In this document: positions 16,248-24,899 of the stretch, piece by piece
Numbering within the stretch: the first letter of the stretch is position 1
Layout: the number at the start of each line of letters is the position of its first letter
Position numbers and translations under genes: made by a program
Notes under the pieces: generated by a model
Told to the model about the DNA's origin: nothing
What the model saw: only the letters and a program-made list of their open reading frames with translations
Database searches by the model: none
From: Sphingomonadaceae bacterium
Lineage (GTDB): Bacteria; Pseudomonadota; Alphaproteobacteria; Sphingomonadales; Sphingomonadaceae
NCBI GenBank assembly: GCA_027533105.1
Contig: JAPZTW010000002.1
Span: 248,001 to 312,000, forward strand
Length of the DNA: 64,000 nt
Reading direction: 5' to 3'

Positions 16248-18661
16248 AGCTGGGCCGCCAGCACCCCGCCCACCTTGTCGGTGATCTGCTGGACGGTGAA
16301 GGGCTTGGGCAGGAAGTGGACATCGGCAATGTCGATTTCCTTGCGCAGCTGTTCCTCGGCATAGCCCGACATGAACAGCACCGGCAGCGCGGGATGGCGC
16401 TTGCGGATCTCGCGGACCATGGCCGGACCGTCCATCCCCGGCATGACCACGTCGGAGACGACCAGGTCGAACTCCTTGCCGGCCTCGATATATTCCAGCC
16501 CCTCGTCACCGTCGGCGGCGCTGGTCACGGTATAGCCGGCGCGGGTCAGCGCGCGTTCGGCAACAGTACGGACCATGTCCTCGTCCTCGACCAGCAGCAC
16601 CCGGCCGCCGCCAGCCCATTCGCGCTGCGGCTCGGCCTTGGCCACCTTGGCGACCTGGTCCTCGGCCGTGGCGTGGTGGACCGGCAGGTAGACGGTGAAC
16701 TTCGTGCCCCGACCGACCTCGCTGTCGGCAAAGATGAACCCGCCCGATTGCTTGACGATGCCATAGACGGTGGAAAGGCCCAGCCCGGTCCCCTTGCCCT
16801 GTTCCTTGGTGGTGAAGAAGGGTTCGAAAATCTTGCCGAGATGGTCGGGCGAAATGCCGGTGCCAGAATCTTCCACCATCAGCGCGGTGTAATCGGCCTG
16901 GGGCATGATCGCGCTGCGCATCGCGCGGACATCGGCGGCGGTGACCCGGCGGGTGGACAGCGTGATCCGCCCGCCCCCGATCTCGCCCTTGGCCAGCACC
17001 GCGTCGCGGGCATTGACCACCAGGTTGACGATCACCTGTTCCAGCTGGCTGGGATCGGCGCGGACCGGGCCAAGATCGCGATCGTGGGTGACGGTCAGCT
17101 TGACCCGTTCCCCGATCAGCCGCTTGAGCAGGCTCGAGACGTCCTGCACCACATCGGGCAATTGCAGCACTTCGGGCCGCAGCGTCTGCTGGCGGCTGAA
17201 GGCCAGCAATTGCCGGGTCAGGCTGGCCGCCCGGTTCGAATTGGCGCGGATCTGCTGGATATCGTCATAATCGCTGTCACCGGGCGTATGGCGCAGCAGC
17301 ATCAGATCGCAGGTGCCCAGGATCGCGGTCAGCACATTGTTGAAATCGTGGGCGACGCCCCCGGCCAGTTGCCCCACGGCCTGCATCTTGGTGGCCTGGG
17401 CCACCTGGCGCTTGAGCCGGGTCTCCTCGGTCGTATCGGTAAGGCCGAGCAGCACGGCGGCTTCGCCCAGCCCGCGCACCCCGGCCAGGCTCAGCGTGAC
17501 CGGATCCTCGGGCTGGCTGCGCAGGCGCACGGCAATGTCGCCCGCGGCGGCGGGTCCTTGCGCAAAGCGGCGGATCGCCTCGGAAATCGCGCCCTTGTCT
17601 TCCTGCACGACAAGGTCGGTCGGATAGACCGGCGGCGGCTGCCCCTCGCGCCCGGCGGCGCGCATGAAGGCGGGGTTGGCGAACAGCAGCCGCCCATCGC
17701 GGTCGGCCATGGCGAGGCCCAGCGGCAGGTTGCCGAGCAGCGCTTCGAGATGCGGCACGGCCGCGGTCCCTTCCACCGCCGCGCCGCCCAGTCCCACTCC
17801 GGCTTCGACCAGCAGCATCAGCGAGGGCGTGTTGAGATAGTCGACATCGCCCGGCGCATCGGGATCGCGCACCGGCAGGTAATACATCGTCAGCGGATTG
17901 CCGCGCTTGCCTTCACGGGCCCAGCTGACCTGATCGCGCTCGTCCTGGCGCAGGAACCCGGTGAACTCCTGCCCGGTCAGCAGCGCGGCCGGATCGCCCG
18001 TGGCCCGCGCGGCAAAACCGGCGCTGGCGGCGCGGATCTTGCCATCGGGATCGACGATCGCCGCCGCGATCCCGGCATTCGCCAGCGCGCGGCCCAGCTT
18101 GCCATCGAGGTGCGGGACCAGTTCGGCCACCGGATCGGGATTGGCCAGCGGGGCGATGGTCCAGACCAGGTAATCGTCGCCGCGCCCGGCGCGCTGGGCC
18201 TCGGCCCGCCATTGCCCGGCGCCATTCTCGATCTTGTCGGCCCGGCCCTGCCCGTCCCGCCAGCCGGCCCGCGCCGCCTTGGCCAGCCGTTCGAGCGAGG
18301 CATTGTCCACCGGCAGGCGCGGCGGGGCATGGGCCACGCCAAACCAGCTTTCATAGGCCCGGTTGGCGCAGACCAGCCGCCCGGCGCGGTCCGTGATCGC
18401 CACCGCGCAATCGGGCCGCTCGATCGCGGAGACCGTTACCGACCAGTCGGGCAGCGCATATTCCACTTCGCGCACGGTCGTTTGCGGCCGGGTCAGCGCC
18501 CAGACGATGGCCCCCAGGGCAACCAGACCGGCCAGGAAACTGGCCAGCACGACCCATTCGCCAGCAGCGAACCAGACCAGCGCAAGGCTGCCGGCCAGCG
18601 CCGCTCCCAGCGCCAGCCGCTCGCCGCCGCCGCTGGGCAGGCGAGAGCCGGGCGCGCTCAC
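16244..18661 (-). CDS. cckA: Hybrid histidine kinase CckA
   Basis: An 805-residue cell-cycle kinase/phosphatase that feeds phosphate through ChpT to CtrA and CpdR. Order: two membrane helices (about 15-57); PAS-like sensor regions (about 85-390), the last with LGLAMADRDGRLLFANPAF; a HisKA H-box GGVAHDFNNVL with phospho-acceptor His438; an ATPase domain with VVNARDAV, MVEDSGTGIS and GKGTGLGLSTVYGIV; and a C-terminal receiver (about 685-805) with Asp737 in VVSDVVMPGMDG. The GTG start at 18661 overlaps the DUF2062 stop as GTGA; the frame runs further upstream but only over that gene. Translation coupling with the upstream gene is likely. Confidence 0.9.
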   Translation of the reverse strand: MSAPGSRLPSGGGERLALGAALAGSLALVWFAAGEWVVLASFLAGLVALGAIVWALTRPQTTVREVEYALPDWSVTVSAIERPDCAVAITDRAGRLVCANRAYESWFGVAHAPPRLPVDNASLERLAKAARAGWRDGQGRADKIENGAGQWRAEAQRAGRGDDYLVWTIAPLANPDPVAELVPHLDGKLGRALANAGIAAAIVDPDGKIRAASAGFAARATGDPAALLTGQEFTGFLRQDERDQVSWAREGKRGNPLTMYYLPVRDPDAPGDVDYLNTPSLMLLVEAGVGLGGAAVEGTAAVPHLEALLGNLPLGLAMADRDGRLLFANPAFMRAAGREGQPPPVYPTDLVVQEDKGAISEAIRRFAQGPAAAGDIAVRLRSQPEDPVTLSLAGVRGLGEAAVLLGLTDTTEETRLKRQVAQATKMQAVGQLAGGVAHDFNNVLTAILGTCDLMLLRHTPGDSDYDDIQQIRANSNRAASLTRQLLAFSRQQTLRPEVLQLPDVVQDVSSLLKRLIGERVKLTVTHDRDLGPVRADPSQLEQVIVNLVVNARDAVLAKGEIGGGRITLSTRRVTAADVRAMRSAIMPQADYTALMVEDSGTGISPDHLGKIFEPFFTTKEQGKGTGLGLSTVYGIVKQSGGFIFADSEVGRGTKFTVYLPVHHATAEDQVAKVAKAEPQREWAGGGRVLLVEDEDMVRTVAERALTRAGYTVTSAADGDEGLEYIEAGKEFDLVVSDVVMPGMDGPAMVREIRKRHPALPVLFMSGYAEEQLRKEIDIADVHFLPKPFTVQQITDKVGGVLAAQL

Positions 18662-19239
18662 GGCTGGAGCGGCTCCTGCCCGCCCCGCGCGCGCAGCAGC
18701 CGTTCCTGCGCGGCACGGCGCTTGCGGCGAACCCAGGCGGTCCACCCGAACGAGGCGATCAGGTAGCCGATGGCCGCGCTGATGGTCGAAATGATGAACA
18801 GGCCGATCAGCATGGCCGGGGCGGCATCGGACAGCAGCCAGCCGGCCCAGTCGCCCAGGCTCGCCCCGCGTTCGTAGAGGCCGTAGAACGTGTCGACATC
18901 GGCGTGATAGCCCAGCTTGTTGCCCAGCCAGATCGAGGCGGCCAGGATCAGCGGTGTGGTCGCCGGGTTGGACAGGAAGGTCATCAGCGCGGCAATCGGG
19001 ATGTTGCCCCGCACCGGCACGCACATCAGCGCCGCACCGATGATCTGGATACCCGGGATCAGGGCGAAGATCCCCACCAGCAGGCCCACGGCCACGCCGC
19101 GCGGCACCGAGCGGCGGGTAAAGCGCCACAGCTCCTGCCGCCGGGCAAAGGGGCCAACCCAGCGGTTGTGCTCCAGATCTTCGCGCCGGGGCATGTTGCG
19201 CTTCGACCAGCGAACAATGCGGGAAGTCAGGTCGGTCAT
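18658..19239 (-). CDS. DUF2062 domain membrane protein
   Basis: A 193-residue inner-membrane protein with three hydrophobic spans (about 50-70, 88-108, 140-165). [21 protein letters not shown] and [18 protein letters not shown] are the conserved DUF2062 segments. Function is unknown; the fused forms occur with glycosyltransferases. It is the middle gene of smpB-DUF2062-cckA, overlapping both neighbours by 4 bp (ATGA and GTGA), so the three are translated together. Confidence 0.85.
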   Translation of the reverse strand: MTDLTSRIVRWSKRNMPRREDLEHNRWVGPFARRQELWRFTRRSVPRGVAVGLLVGIFALIPGIQIIGAALMCVPVRGNIPIAALMTFLSNPATTPLILAASIWLGNKLGYHADVDTFYGLYERGASLGDWAGWLLSDAAPAMLIGLFIISTISAAIGYLIASFGWTAWVRRKRRAAQERLLRARGGQEPLQP

Positions 19240-19718
19240 TTGTAATCCCGCATAATCCGAGCCTGATCGCGCTTCCAGTCGCGTTCCTTGATTGTCGCGC
19301 GCTTGTCCGCCACATTCTTGCCCTTGGCCAGCGCCAGTTCCACCTTGGCCCGGCCGCGCCCGTTGAAGTAGATCGACAGCGGCACCAGCGTCATGCCCTT
19401 GCGTTCAACCGCCCCCTGCAGGCGATCAACTTCGCGCCGGTGCAGCAGCAGCTTGCGCGGGCGCTTCGGCTCGTGGTTGTAGCGGTTGCCGTGGCTGAAT
19501 TCGGGCACGTTGGAATTGACCAGCCAGACCTCGCCGTTCTTCACCTCGGCATAGCTTTCGGCGATGGATCCTTCACCGAACCGCAGGCTCTTCACCTCGG
19601 TCCCGGTGAGCGCGATCCCGGCCTCCATCGTGTCATCGATGTAATAGTCAAACCGCGCCCGCCGGTTTTCGGCGACCACCTTTTTCTTGTCGAACTGGGC
19701 GTGGGTCGGGCGGGCCAT
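19236..19718 (-). CDS. smpB: tmRNA-binding protein SmpB
   Basis: A 160-residue partner of tmRNA (SsrA) in trans-translation, which frees stalled ribosomes. The OB-fold body contains [24 protein letters not shown] and the conserved [23 protein letters not shown]. The C-terminal basic tail [24 protein letters not shown] enters the ribosomal mRNA channel. The ATG at 19718 gives [25 protein letters not shown]; the longer frame is unlikely. No tmRNA gene was recognised in this window. Confidence 0.95.
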   Translation of the reverse strand: MARPTHAQFDKKKVVAENRRARFDYYIDDTMEAGIALTGTEVKSLRFGEGSIAESYAEVKNGEVWLVNSNVPEFSHGNRYNHEPKRPRKLLLHRREVDRLQGAVERKGMTLVPLSIYFNGRGRAKVELALAKGKNVADKRATIKERDWKRDQARIMRDYK

Positions 19719-19884
19719 GATGGGCGCCATGTAGGGGGGCTTGGGCGAAAAGGAAACGGGGGATCGGCATCGCGGCGAAAAGCCCCCGACTGCGCGCGCG
19801 AATGGCAAGTGTCCAAACAATGTCGGCCCCGGTCATTCGCAAACCGGGGCGCGATTCCTAGCCCGGACAAACCTGCAAAACACC

Positions 19885-20334
19885 ATGGATATCCGGATGA
19901 CACCTCATCAAGCCCCCGTCCTTCCCGCCGTCGCCATGTGGCGGATCAACGTCATGCGCTTCCTGTTCCTGCTGATGGCGCTGGTGATGGGCAGCGTGGT
20001 CTGGCGGCAGGTGCTGTTCGAATCCGCCGATTGGGAATGGAACCGGGGCCTCGCCAAGGCGATGCTGGCGGCGCTGGCGCTGCTCAGCCTGCTGGGCGTG
20101 CGTTACCCGCTGCAGATGTTGCCGCTGATGCTTTACGAGATCGCCTGGAAAACGACCTGGCTGCTGTTCATCGCGCTTCGCGCCTGGCTCAATGGCAAGT
20201 GGAACGCGAACATCGAAGCCCTGTTCCACGACTGCATCGGCATCATCGTCGCCTACTTCATCGTGCCCTGGCGCTATGTCTGGACACGCTACTTCGCCCA
20301 GCCTGCGGAACCGTGGCGCAAGGCCGGGTCCTAG
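19885..20334 (+). CDS. Small integral membrane protein
   Basis: A 149-residue protein with about four membrane helices: residues 23-43, 55-72, 74-96 and 115-132. It includes LALLSLLGVRYPLQMLPLMLYEIAWKTTWLL. The repeated 'YPLQMLPLMLYE' type of segment is known to me from uncharacterised sphingomonad proteins, and I give no function. The ATG at 19885 is the first credible start; Met5 (19897) is an alternative. It stands between divergent smpB and convergent dapA. Confidence 0.65.
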   Translation: MDIRMTPHQAPVLPAVAMWRINVMRFLFLLMALVMGSVVWRQVLFESADWEWNRGLAKAMLAALALLSLLGVRYPLQMLPLMLYEIAWKTTWLLFIALRAWLNGKWNANIEALFHDCIGIIVAYFIVPWRYVWTRYFAQPAEPWRKAGS

Positions 20335-20356
20335 GACCCTAAGATTAGCCAGCCCA

Positions 20357-21244
20357 TCAGATCAGCCCCGCATGGGCCAGCCCGGCATCAACCGCGCGGC
20401 GGCTTTCCGCACTGCACGGGACCAGCGGCAGCCGCACGTCCTCGTTCAGCCAGTCACACACCCGGGTCAGGGCGTACTTGACCGGGCCGGGCGAGGCATC
20501 GGTAAACAGTGCCTGGTGGAGCGGGAACAGCCGCTCGTTGAGTTCATGGGCATTGGCGGTATCGCCCGCGCGGCTCGCCGCCTGGAATTCGGCGCAGAGC
20601 CGCGGCGCGACATTGGCGGTGACCGAGATGCAGCCCGTCCCGCCCCCGGCGTTATACTGCAACGCCATGTCATCGTTGCCGCACAGCTGGATGAAGTCCG
20701 GCCCAAGCGCCAGGCGGTGCGCGGTCAGCCGGGTCATGTCACCGCTGGCGTCCTTGATGCCGACGATCCGGTCGGGGAAGCGGCGGGCCAGTTCGACCAC
20801 GGTCTCGGGCTTGATGTCGGTCACCGTCCGGCCAGGCACGTTGTAGAGCACGATCGGCAGGTCGACCCGTTCGGCCAGGTAGGAAAAATGCGCCAGCAGC
20901 CCGGCCTGGCTGGGGCGGTTGTAATAGGGCGCGACCATCAGTGCGGCATCCGCGCCCAGCGCCTTGGCCTCCTGCATGTGCCACAGCGCGGTCTGGGTAT
21001 CGTTGCTGCCGCAGCCCGCGATCACCGGCACCCGGCCCGCGGCCGCCTCGACACAGACGGCAAACAGGCGGTGCTGCTCGTCATTGGTCAGGGTCGGCGC
21101 CTCGCCGGTGGTGCCGCAGGGGACCAGCGCGTTCGAACCTTCGGCAATCTGCCATTCGACCAGCCGGCGAAAGGCCGCCTCGTCGATTCCATCCCCGGCA
21201 AATGGGGTGACCAGAGCTGGAATCGAGCCAGAGAACATGGACAT
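20357..21244 (-). CDS. dapA: 4-hydroxy-tetrahydrodipicolinate synthase
   Basis: A 295-residue TIM-barrel aldolase that condenses pyruvate with aspartate semialdehyde in the lysine and diaminopimelate pathway. PCGTTGEAPTLTNDE carries the substrate threonines. LYNVPGRT holds the catalytic tyrosine. IVGIKDASGDM holds the Schiff-base lysine (around residue 164). The ATG at 21244 is followed by a normal N-terminus (MSMFSGSIPALVTPF). It is divergent from the lytic transglycosylase gene, with 74 bp between the starts. Confidence 0.96.
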   Translation of the reverse strand: MSMFSGSIPALVTPFAGDGIDEAAFRRLVEWQIAEGSNALVPCGTTGEAPTLTNDEQHRLFAVCVEAAAGRVPVIAGCGSNDTQTALWHMQEAKALGADAALMVAPYYNRPSQAGLLAHFSYLAERVDLPIVLYNVPGRTVTDIKPETVVELARRFPDRIVGIKDASGDMTRLTAHRLALGPDFIQLCGNDDMALQYNAGGGTGCISVTANVAPRLCAEFQAASRAGDTANAHELNERLFPLHQALFTDASPGPVKYALTRVCDWLNEDVRLPLVPCSAESRRAVDAGLAHAGLI

Positions 21245-21318
21245 ATCCCTTCAACTTGGCCCATAGATCGGGCCAGCCGCGCCGCCGTTCAGCGCCTGAT
21301 AAGGAGCCTTTGCCGAGA

Positions 21319-23283
21319 ATGTCCAGCATGGTCCGCATGACTTTTGCTTTGCTGGTGGCAAGTCTGGTAATCGCTCCGGCTGCGGCACGCGCGCAGGATG
21401 CCGCCGAATGGGACCGGGCGCGCGCCGCCCAGGCCGCCGCCGCACCCAGCGCCATGGCCCAGGCGATCGACCTCTGGCGCCAGCTCTCCGCCTCGGACCT
21501 GTTCACTTTCGACGACTACGCGGGCTTCCTGCTGACCTATCCGGGCTTCCCCGAAGAGGCCAAGCTGCGCGGCTATGCCGAACGCGCGCTGGAGCGGAGC
21601 AATGCCGATCCGGCGCGGATCGCGGCCTATTTCGGGCGATTCCCGGCGATCGGCAATGCCGCCCGCGCCCGCCATGCGCTGGCCCTGTTCGCGCTGGGCC
21701 GGCCCGATGCGGCCGAACTGGGCCGCGCCGCCTGGCGCGGCGGCGCGATGAGCGACGCGAGCGAGGCCGCCCTCTCTGCCCGGCTGGCCAGCGTGCTGAC
21801 CCCGGCCGATCACGATGCCCGGATGGACGCCCTGCTGTGGAGCGGCAGCGCGGCCCAGGCCGAGCGGCAGCTGCTCTATGTCTCGCCCGCCGCCCGGCCG
21901 CTGTTCCTGGCGCGGCTGGGGCTGCTCAACGGACGCGATCCGGCGGCGCAGGGGCTTGATCCGGGGCCTGCGGCGCTGCGCGATGCGGGCTATGTCTACA
22001 ATCGCGCGCGGATGCTCCGCACCACCGGGCAGCCGGGCCTGGCCGCGGCCGTGCTGGCCACCCGCCCGCCGCTGGCCGCCCCGCCGCGCGATGCGCGCCG
22101 CTGGATCGCCGAGCTGCTGGCCGCCGCCCGCCGCACCGATGCCGCCAATGCCGTGCGGATCGCCGCCAGCATCGACGATGCCTTTGCCCCCGGCACCGAC
22201 ATCAGCCGCGAATCCTTCGGCGTGCGGGATGACTACACCTCGCTGATGTGGCTTGGCGGAACCAAGGCGCTGTCCGAAATGGGCGATGGTGCCCGCGCTG
22301 CCACGCTGTTCTGGCGCTATGGCGCCGCCGCGCGTACTCCGCAGACCCGCTCCAAGGGGTTCTACTGGGCCGGGCGTGCCATGGCCCGCGCCGGGAACCT
22401 GGCCGAAGCGAACCGCTATTTCGAAATGGCGGCGATCTATCCCGAGCATTTCTATGGCCAACTGGCGGTCGAGCGACTGGGCCGCGCCCTGCCCGCCTTC
22501 GATCGCGCGCCCAAGGCCGTGCCGACCGCCGCCGAGCGCGCCGCCTTCAACGCCCGCCCGCTGACCCAGGCGGTGCGCGAAGTGGCCCGCGCCAGCGACT
22601 GGCCGACCGGCATCCGCTTCTTCCGCGAAATCGCCAACCAGGCGGATAGCGAAACCGACCACGTGCTGGTCGCCGACCTGGCGCGCGAGGTTGGCCGGCG
22701 CGATCTGGCCGTGATCCTGGCCCAGGCCGCCCACGTCGATGGCTATGGCGAGTTTCACAAGACCGGCTATCCGCTGATGCCGGTCACGCCCGAGGCCAAC
22801 TGGACCATGGTCCACGCGATCACCCGGCAGGAAAGCCAGTTCGCGATGAATGCGGTCAGCCATGCCGGCGCGCGCGGGCTGATGCAGCTGATGCCGGGCA
22901 CCGCGCGCGAACAGGCCGGCAAGCTGGGCATGGTCTACGATCCGCAGGCGCTGATGAGCGATGCGGCTTACAACATCACCCTGGGCAATGCCTATTTCAT
23001 GCGGATGCTGGATTACTACAACGGCAGCTATCCGCTGGCCGTGGCCGCCTATAACGCCGGGCCGGGCAACGTGAACCGGTTCCTGCGGAGCAACGGCGAT
23101 CCGCGCGATGGCACGATCGACTGGATCGACTGGATCGAGCGGATCCCGCTGTCGGAAACGCGCGGCTATGTGCAGCACGTGCTGGAAAACGCGGTGGTCT
23201 ATGAAACCATGAACCCGCAAAAGGCACGGATGCGCGGCCCCAATCCGCTGAGCCAGTTCATCGGCAAGCGCACCCCCGGATGA
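21319..23283 (+). CDS. Soluble lytic murein transglycosylase (Slt family)
   Basis: A 654-residue periplasmic enzyme that cleaves peptidoglycan with 1,6-anhydro product formation. A signal peptide (about residues 1-26, ending AAARAQ) is followed by a long helical superhelix (U domain), then the catalytic SLT domain. There, Glu505 sits in TRQESQFAMNAVSHAGARGLMQLMP, with AYNAGPGNVNRF and the tyrosine-containing IPLSETRGYV further on. I chose the ATG at 21319 for the signal peptide; AAGGAG lies 12 bp before it. Met at 21328 is an alternative. A second Slt-like gene is at 43499. Confidence 0.92.
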   Translation: MSSMVRMTFALLVASLVIAPAAARAQDAAEWDRARAAQAAAAPSAMAQAIDLWRQLSASDLFTFDDYAGFLLTYPGFPEEAKLRGYAERALERSNADPARIAAYFGRFPAIGNAARARHALALFALGRPDAAELGRAAWRGGAMSDASEAALSARLASVLTPADHDARMDALLWSGSAAQAERQLLYVSPAARPLFLARLGLLNGRDPAAQGLDPGPAALRDAGYVYNRARMLRTTGQPGLAAAVLATRPPLAAPPRDARRWIAELLAAARRTDAANAVRIAASIDDAFAPGTDISRESFGVRDDYTSLMWLGGTKALSEMGDGARAATLFWRYGAAARTPQTRSKGFYWAGRAMARAGNLAEANRYFEMAAIYPEHFYGQLAVERLGRALPAFDRAPKAVPTAAERAAFNARPLTQAVREVARASDWPTGIRFFREIANQADSETDHVLVADLAREVGRRDLAVILAQAAHVDGYGEFHKTGYPLMPVTPEANWTMVHAITRQESQFAMNAVSHAGARGLMQLMPGTAREQAGKLGMVYDPQALMSDAAYNITLGNAYFMRMLDYYNGSYPLAVAAYNAGPGNVNRFLRSNGDPRDGTIDWIDWIERIPLSETRGYVQHVLENAVVYETMNPQKARMRGPNPLSQFIGKRTPG

Positions 23284-23317
23284 TGACAATGCACCGCGCA
23301 GCGGGTGCCCGGCAGAC

Positions 23318-23412
23318 CCCCCTCCCGCCTGCGGGAGGGGTTGGGGGAGGGCTTGTCATGCAGAGGCAGGGAAACACGCCCTCCCCTGGCCCCTCCCGCA
23401 AGCGGGAGGGGA
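23318..23412. repeat. Short inverted-repeat (MITE-like) element
   Basis: Same family as 3191-3285. The left arm is CCCCTCCCGC-CT-GCGGGAGGGG then TTGGGGGAGGGC and TTGT. The right arm in reverse is CCCCTCCCGC-TT-GCGGGAGGGG then CCAGGGGAGGGC and GTGT. The arms are separated by about 20 unrelated bases. It lies in the 154-bp gap between the transglycosylase and greB, so it is extragenic and could act as a transcript-end structure. Confidence 0.82.
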
Positions 23413-23437
23413 ACCCGTTGCATGGCTGCTTCACGCC

Positions 23438-23926
23438 ATGACGACCGCGTCTGGCCCGCCCATCACCCCGGCCGGCATGGTCGCGCTGCGCGCGCGCTAT
23501 GACCACCTGCTTGGCACCGAGCGCCCGGCGATCGTCGAGATCGTCAGCTGGGCGGCCGGCAATGGCGACCGCAGCGAGAATGGCGATTACCTCTATGGCC
23601 GCAAGCGGATGCGCGAGATCGACCGCGAGCTGGCCCACCTCGCCCGGCGGATGAAGGCCTGCCGCGTGGTCGATCCGGCCCGGCAGGAAGACCGCAGCCG
23701 CGCCTGGTTCGGCGCGACGGTGACCATCGCCGACGAGGATGACAACCAGCGCACCCTGACCCTGGTCGGCGATGACGAACAGGATGCCAGCAAGGGCCTG
23801 ATCGGCTGGTCCGCGCCGCTCGCCCGGGCGCTACGCGGGGCGGCAGTGGGCGATCTGCGCCGGGTCCACCTGCCCGGCGGAGAAAAGGAATGGGAAGTGC
23901 TGGCAATCAGCTATCCCGCCGCCTGA
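23438..23926 (+). CDS. greB: Transcription elongation factor GreB-like
   Basis: A 162-residue protein that would rescue backtracked RNA polymerase by stimulating transcript cleavage. The N-terminal coiled coil contains WAAGNGDRSENGDYLYGRKRMREIDRELAHL; the conserved GDxSENxDY loop bears the acidic tip residues. The C-terminal FKBP-like globule includes ATVTIADEDDNQRTLTLVGDDE and the SP-like GWSAPLARALRGAAVGD. The length fits GreB. ATG 23438 comes directly after the inverted-repeat element. Confidence 0.88.
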   Translation: MTTASGPPITPAGMVALRARYDHLLGTERPAIVEIVSWAAGNGDRSENGDYLYGRKRMREIDRELAHLARRMKACRVVDPARQEDRSRAWFGATVTIADEDDNQRTLTLVGDDEQDASKGLIGWSAPLARALRGAAVGDLRRVHLPGGEKEWEVLAISYPAA

Positions 23927-23964
23927 CGCTTTCCCCGGCGCGTGGTTTCTGCAATGGAGCGGCC

Positions 23965-24144
23965 ATGGCCGATGTGATCAACCTGCGCCTGGCCCGCAAG
24001 GCCCGCAACCGCAGCAAGGCGGCGCAGCAGGCGACCGAGAACCGCGCGCTGCATGGCCGCCCGGCCGCAGAACGCCAGCGCCAGCAGGCTGAGGCCGAGC
24101 GCGCCGCGCGCCAGCTCGATGCGCACCAGCGGGACAAGCCCTGA
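23965..24144 (+). CDS. DUF4169 family small basic protein
   Basis: A 59-residue highly charged helical protein (MADVINLRLARKARNRSKAAQQ..., rich in Arg, Gln and Ala). MADVINLRLARKARNR matches the DUF4169 family start as I know it. Function is unknown. The ATG at 23965 follows GGAGCGG. It is the first of three small genes with tight spacing; the next gene starts on the last base of its stop codon. Confidence 0.7.
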   Translation: MADVINLRLARKARNRSKAAQQATENRALHGRPAAERQRQQAEAERAARQLDAHQRDKP

Positions 24145-24350
24145 TGCGCACCACTTATGACAGCGCGACAGTGCGGCTCTATCACCTCGACGGCGCCAGC
24201 GAAGGCGGCGCGGCGACGACCCTGCTTTATGGTCCGCTGGCCGAAGCCCTGAGGATCGCCGCCGAGCAACCCGCCGAAGTGCAGGATGGCCTGTTCATCG
24301 CGACCGATAACGACGTAGTCGCCTATCTCGACCTGATCGGGGAAGATTGA
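24144..24350 (+). CDS. Small hypothetical protein
   Basis: A 68-residue acidic protein (YHLDGASEGGAATTLLYGPLAEALRIAAEQPAEVQDGLFIATDNDVVAYLDLIGED) that I do not recognise in detail. Its ATG overlaps the TGA of the DUF4169 gene by one base, implying translational coupling and reality of the gene. No signal peptide or membrane span is visible. The composition and size suggest a small cytoplasmic accessory protein. Confidence 0.6.
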   Translation: MRTTYDSATVRLYHLDGASEGGAATTLLYGPLAEALRIAAEQPAEVQDGLFIATDNDVVAYLDLIGED

Positions 24351-24353
24351 GCA

Positions 24354-24851
24354 ATGCCCCGAAGGCCCGTGTCTTTCGCCCTCTTGTCGCTCGCCCTGCT
24401 GGCCAGCCCCGTCCAGGCGCGGGATTCGCTTGGCCTGTTCGGCGAATGGGGCGCGTTCCGCGATCCCACCGCGCCGCGCTGCTATGCCATTGCCATGGCC
24501 GCGCCATCCACCCTGCGGCGCGATTTCCAGCCCTTTGCCAGCGTCGGCACCTGGCCGCGCCAGAACGTGCGCGGGCAGGTCCACTTCCGCCTGTCGCGCA
24601 AGCTGCAGCCGGGCGCGCCGATCACCCTCACCGTGGGCCGCAACCGCTTCGCCCTGGTCGGCGGCGGGGCCGATGCCTGGGCGGCCGATGCGCGGATGGA
24701 CGCGGCGATCGTCGCCGCCATGCGCTCGGCCAGAGAGATGACCGTCAGCGCGCGCGGGGCGGACGGGCGCGGCTTTTCGAATAGCTGGACGCTCGATGGC
24801 GCGCCAACCGCGCTGGATGCGGCGGCCGTGGGCTGCGCCCGGATCCGCTGA
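24354..24851 (+). CDS. Secreted IalB-like protein
   Basis: A 165-residue exported protein with a signal peptide (residues 1-22, ending SPVQA). The body FGEWGAFRDPTAPRCYAIAMA, then GQVHFRLSRKLQPGAPITLTVGRNRFALVG, resembles the invasion-associated locus B (IalB) fold widespread in alphaproteobacteria. Those proteins are periplasmic, with no proven enzymatic role. It starts 3 bp after the previous stop, so it likely belongs to the same short operon. The resemblance is by eye only. Confidence 0.6.
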   Translation: MPRRPVSFALLSLALLASPVQARDSLGLFGEWGAFRDPTAPRCYAIAMAAPSTLRRDFQPFASVGTWPRQNVRGQVHFRLSRKLQPGAPITLTVGRNRFALVGGGADAWAADARMDAAIVAAMRSAREMTVSARGADGRGFSNSWTLDGAPTALDAAAVGCARIR

Positions 24852-24899
24852 TGCCGCCGCGCTAGCCAAACCGTCGCCGCACCCCTATATGCGCGGCCC

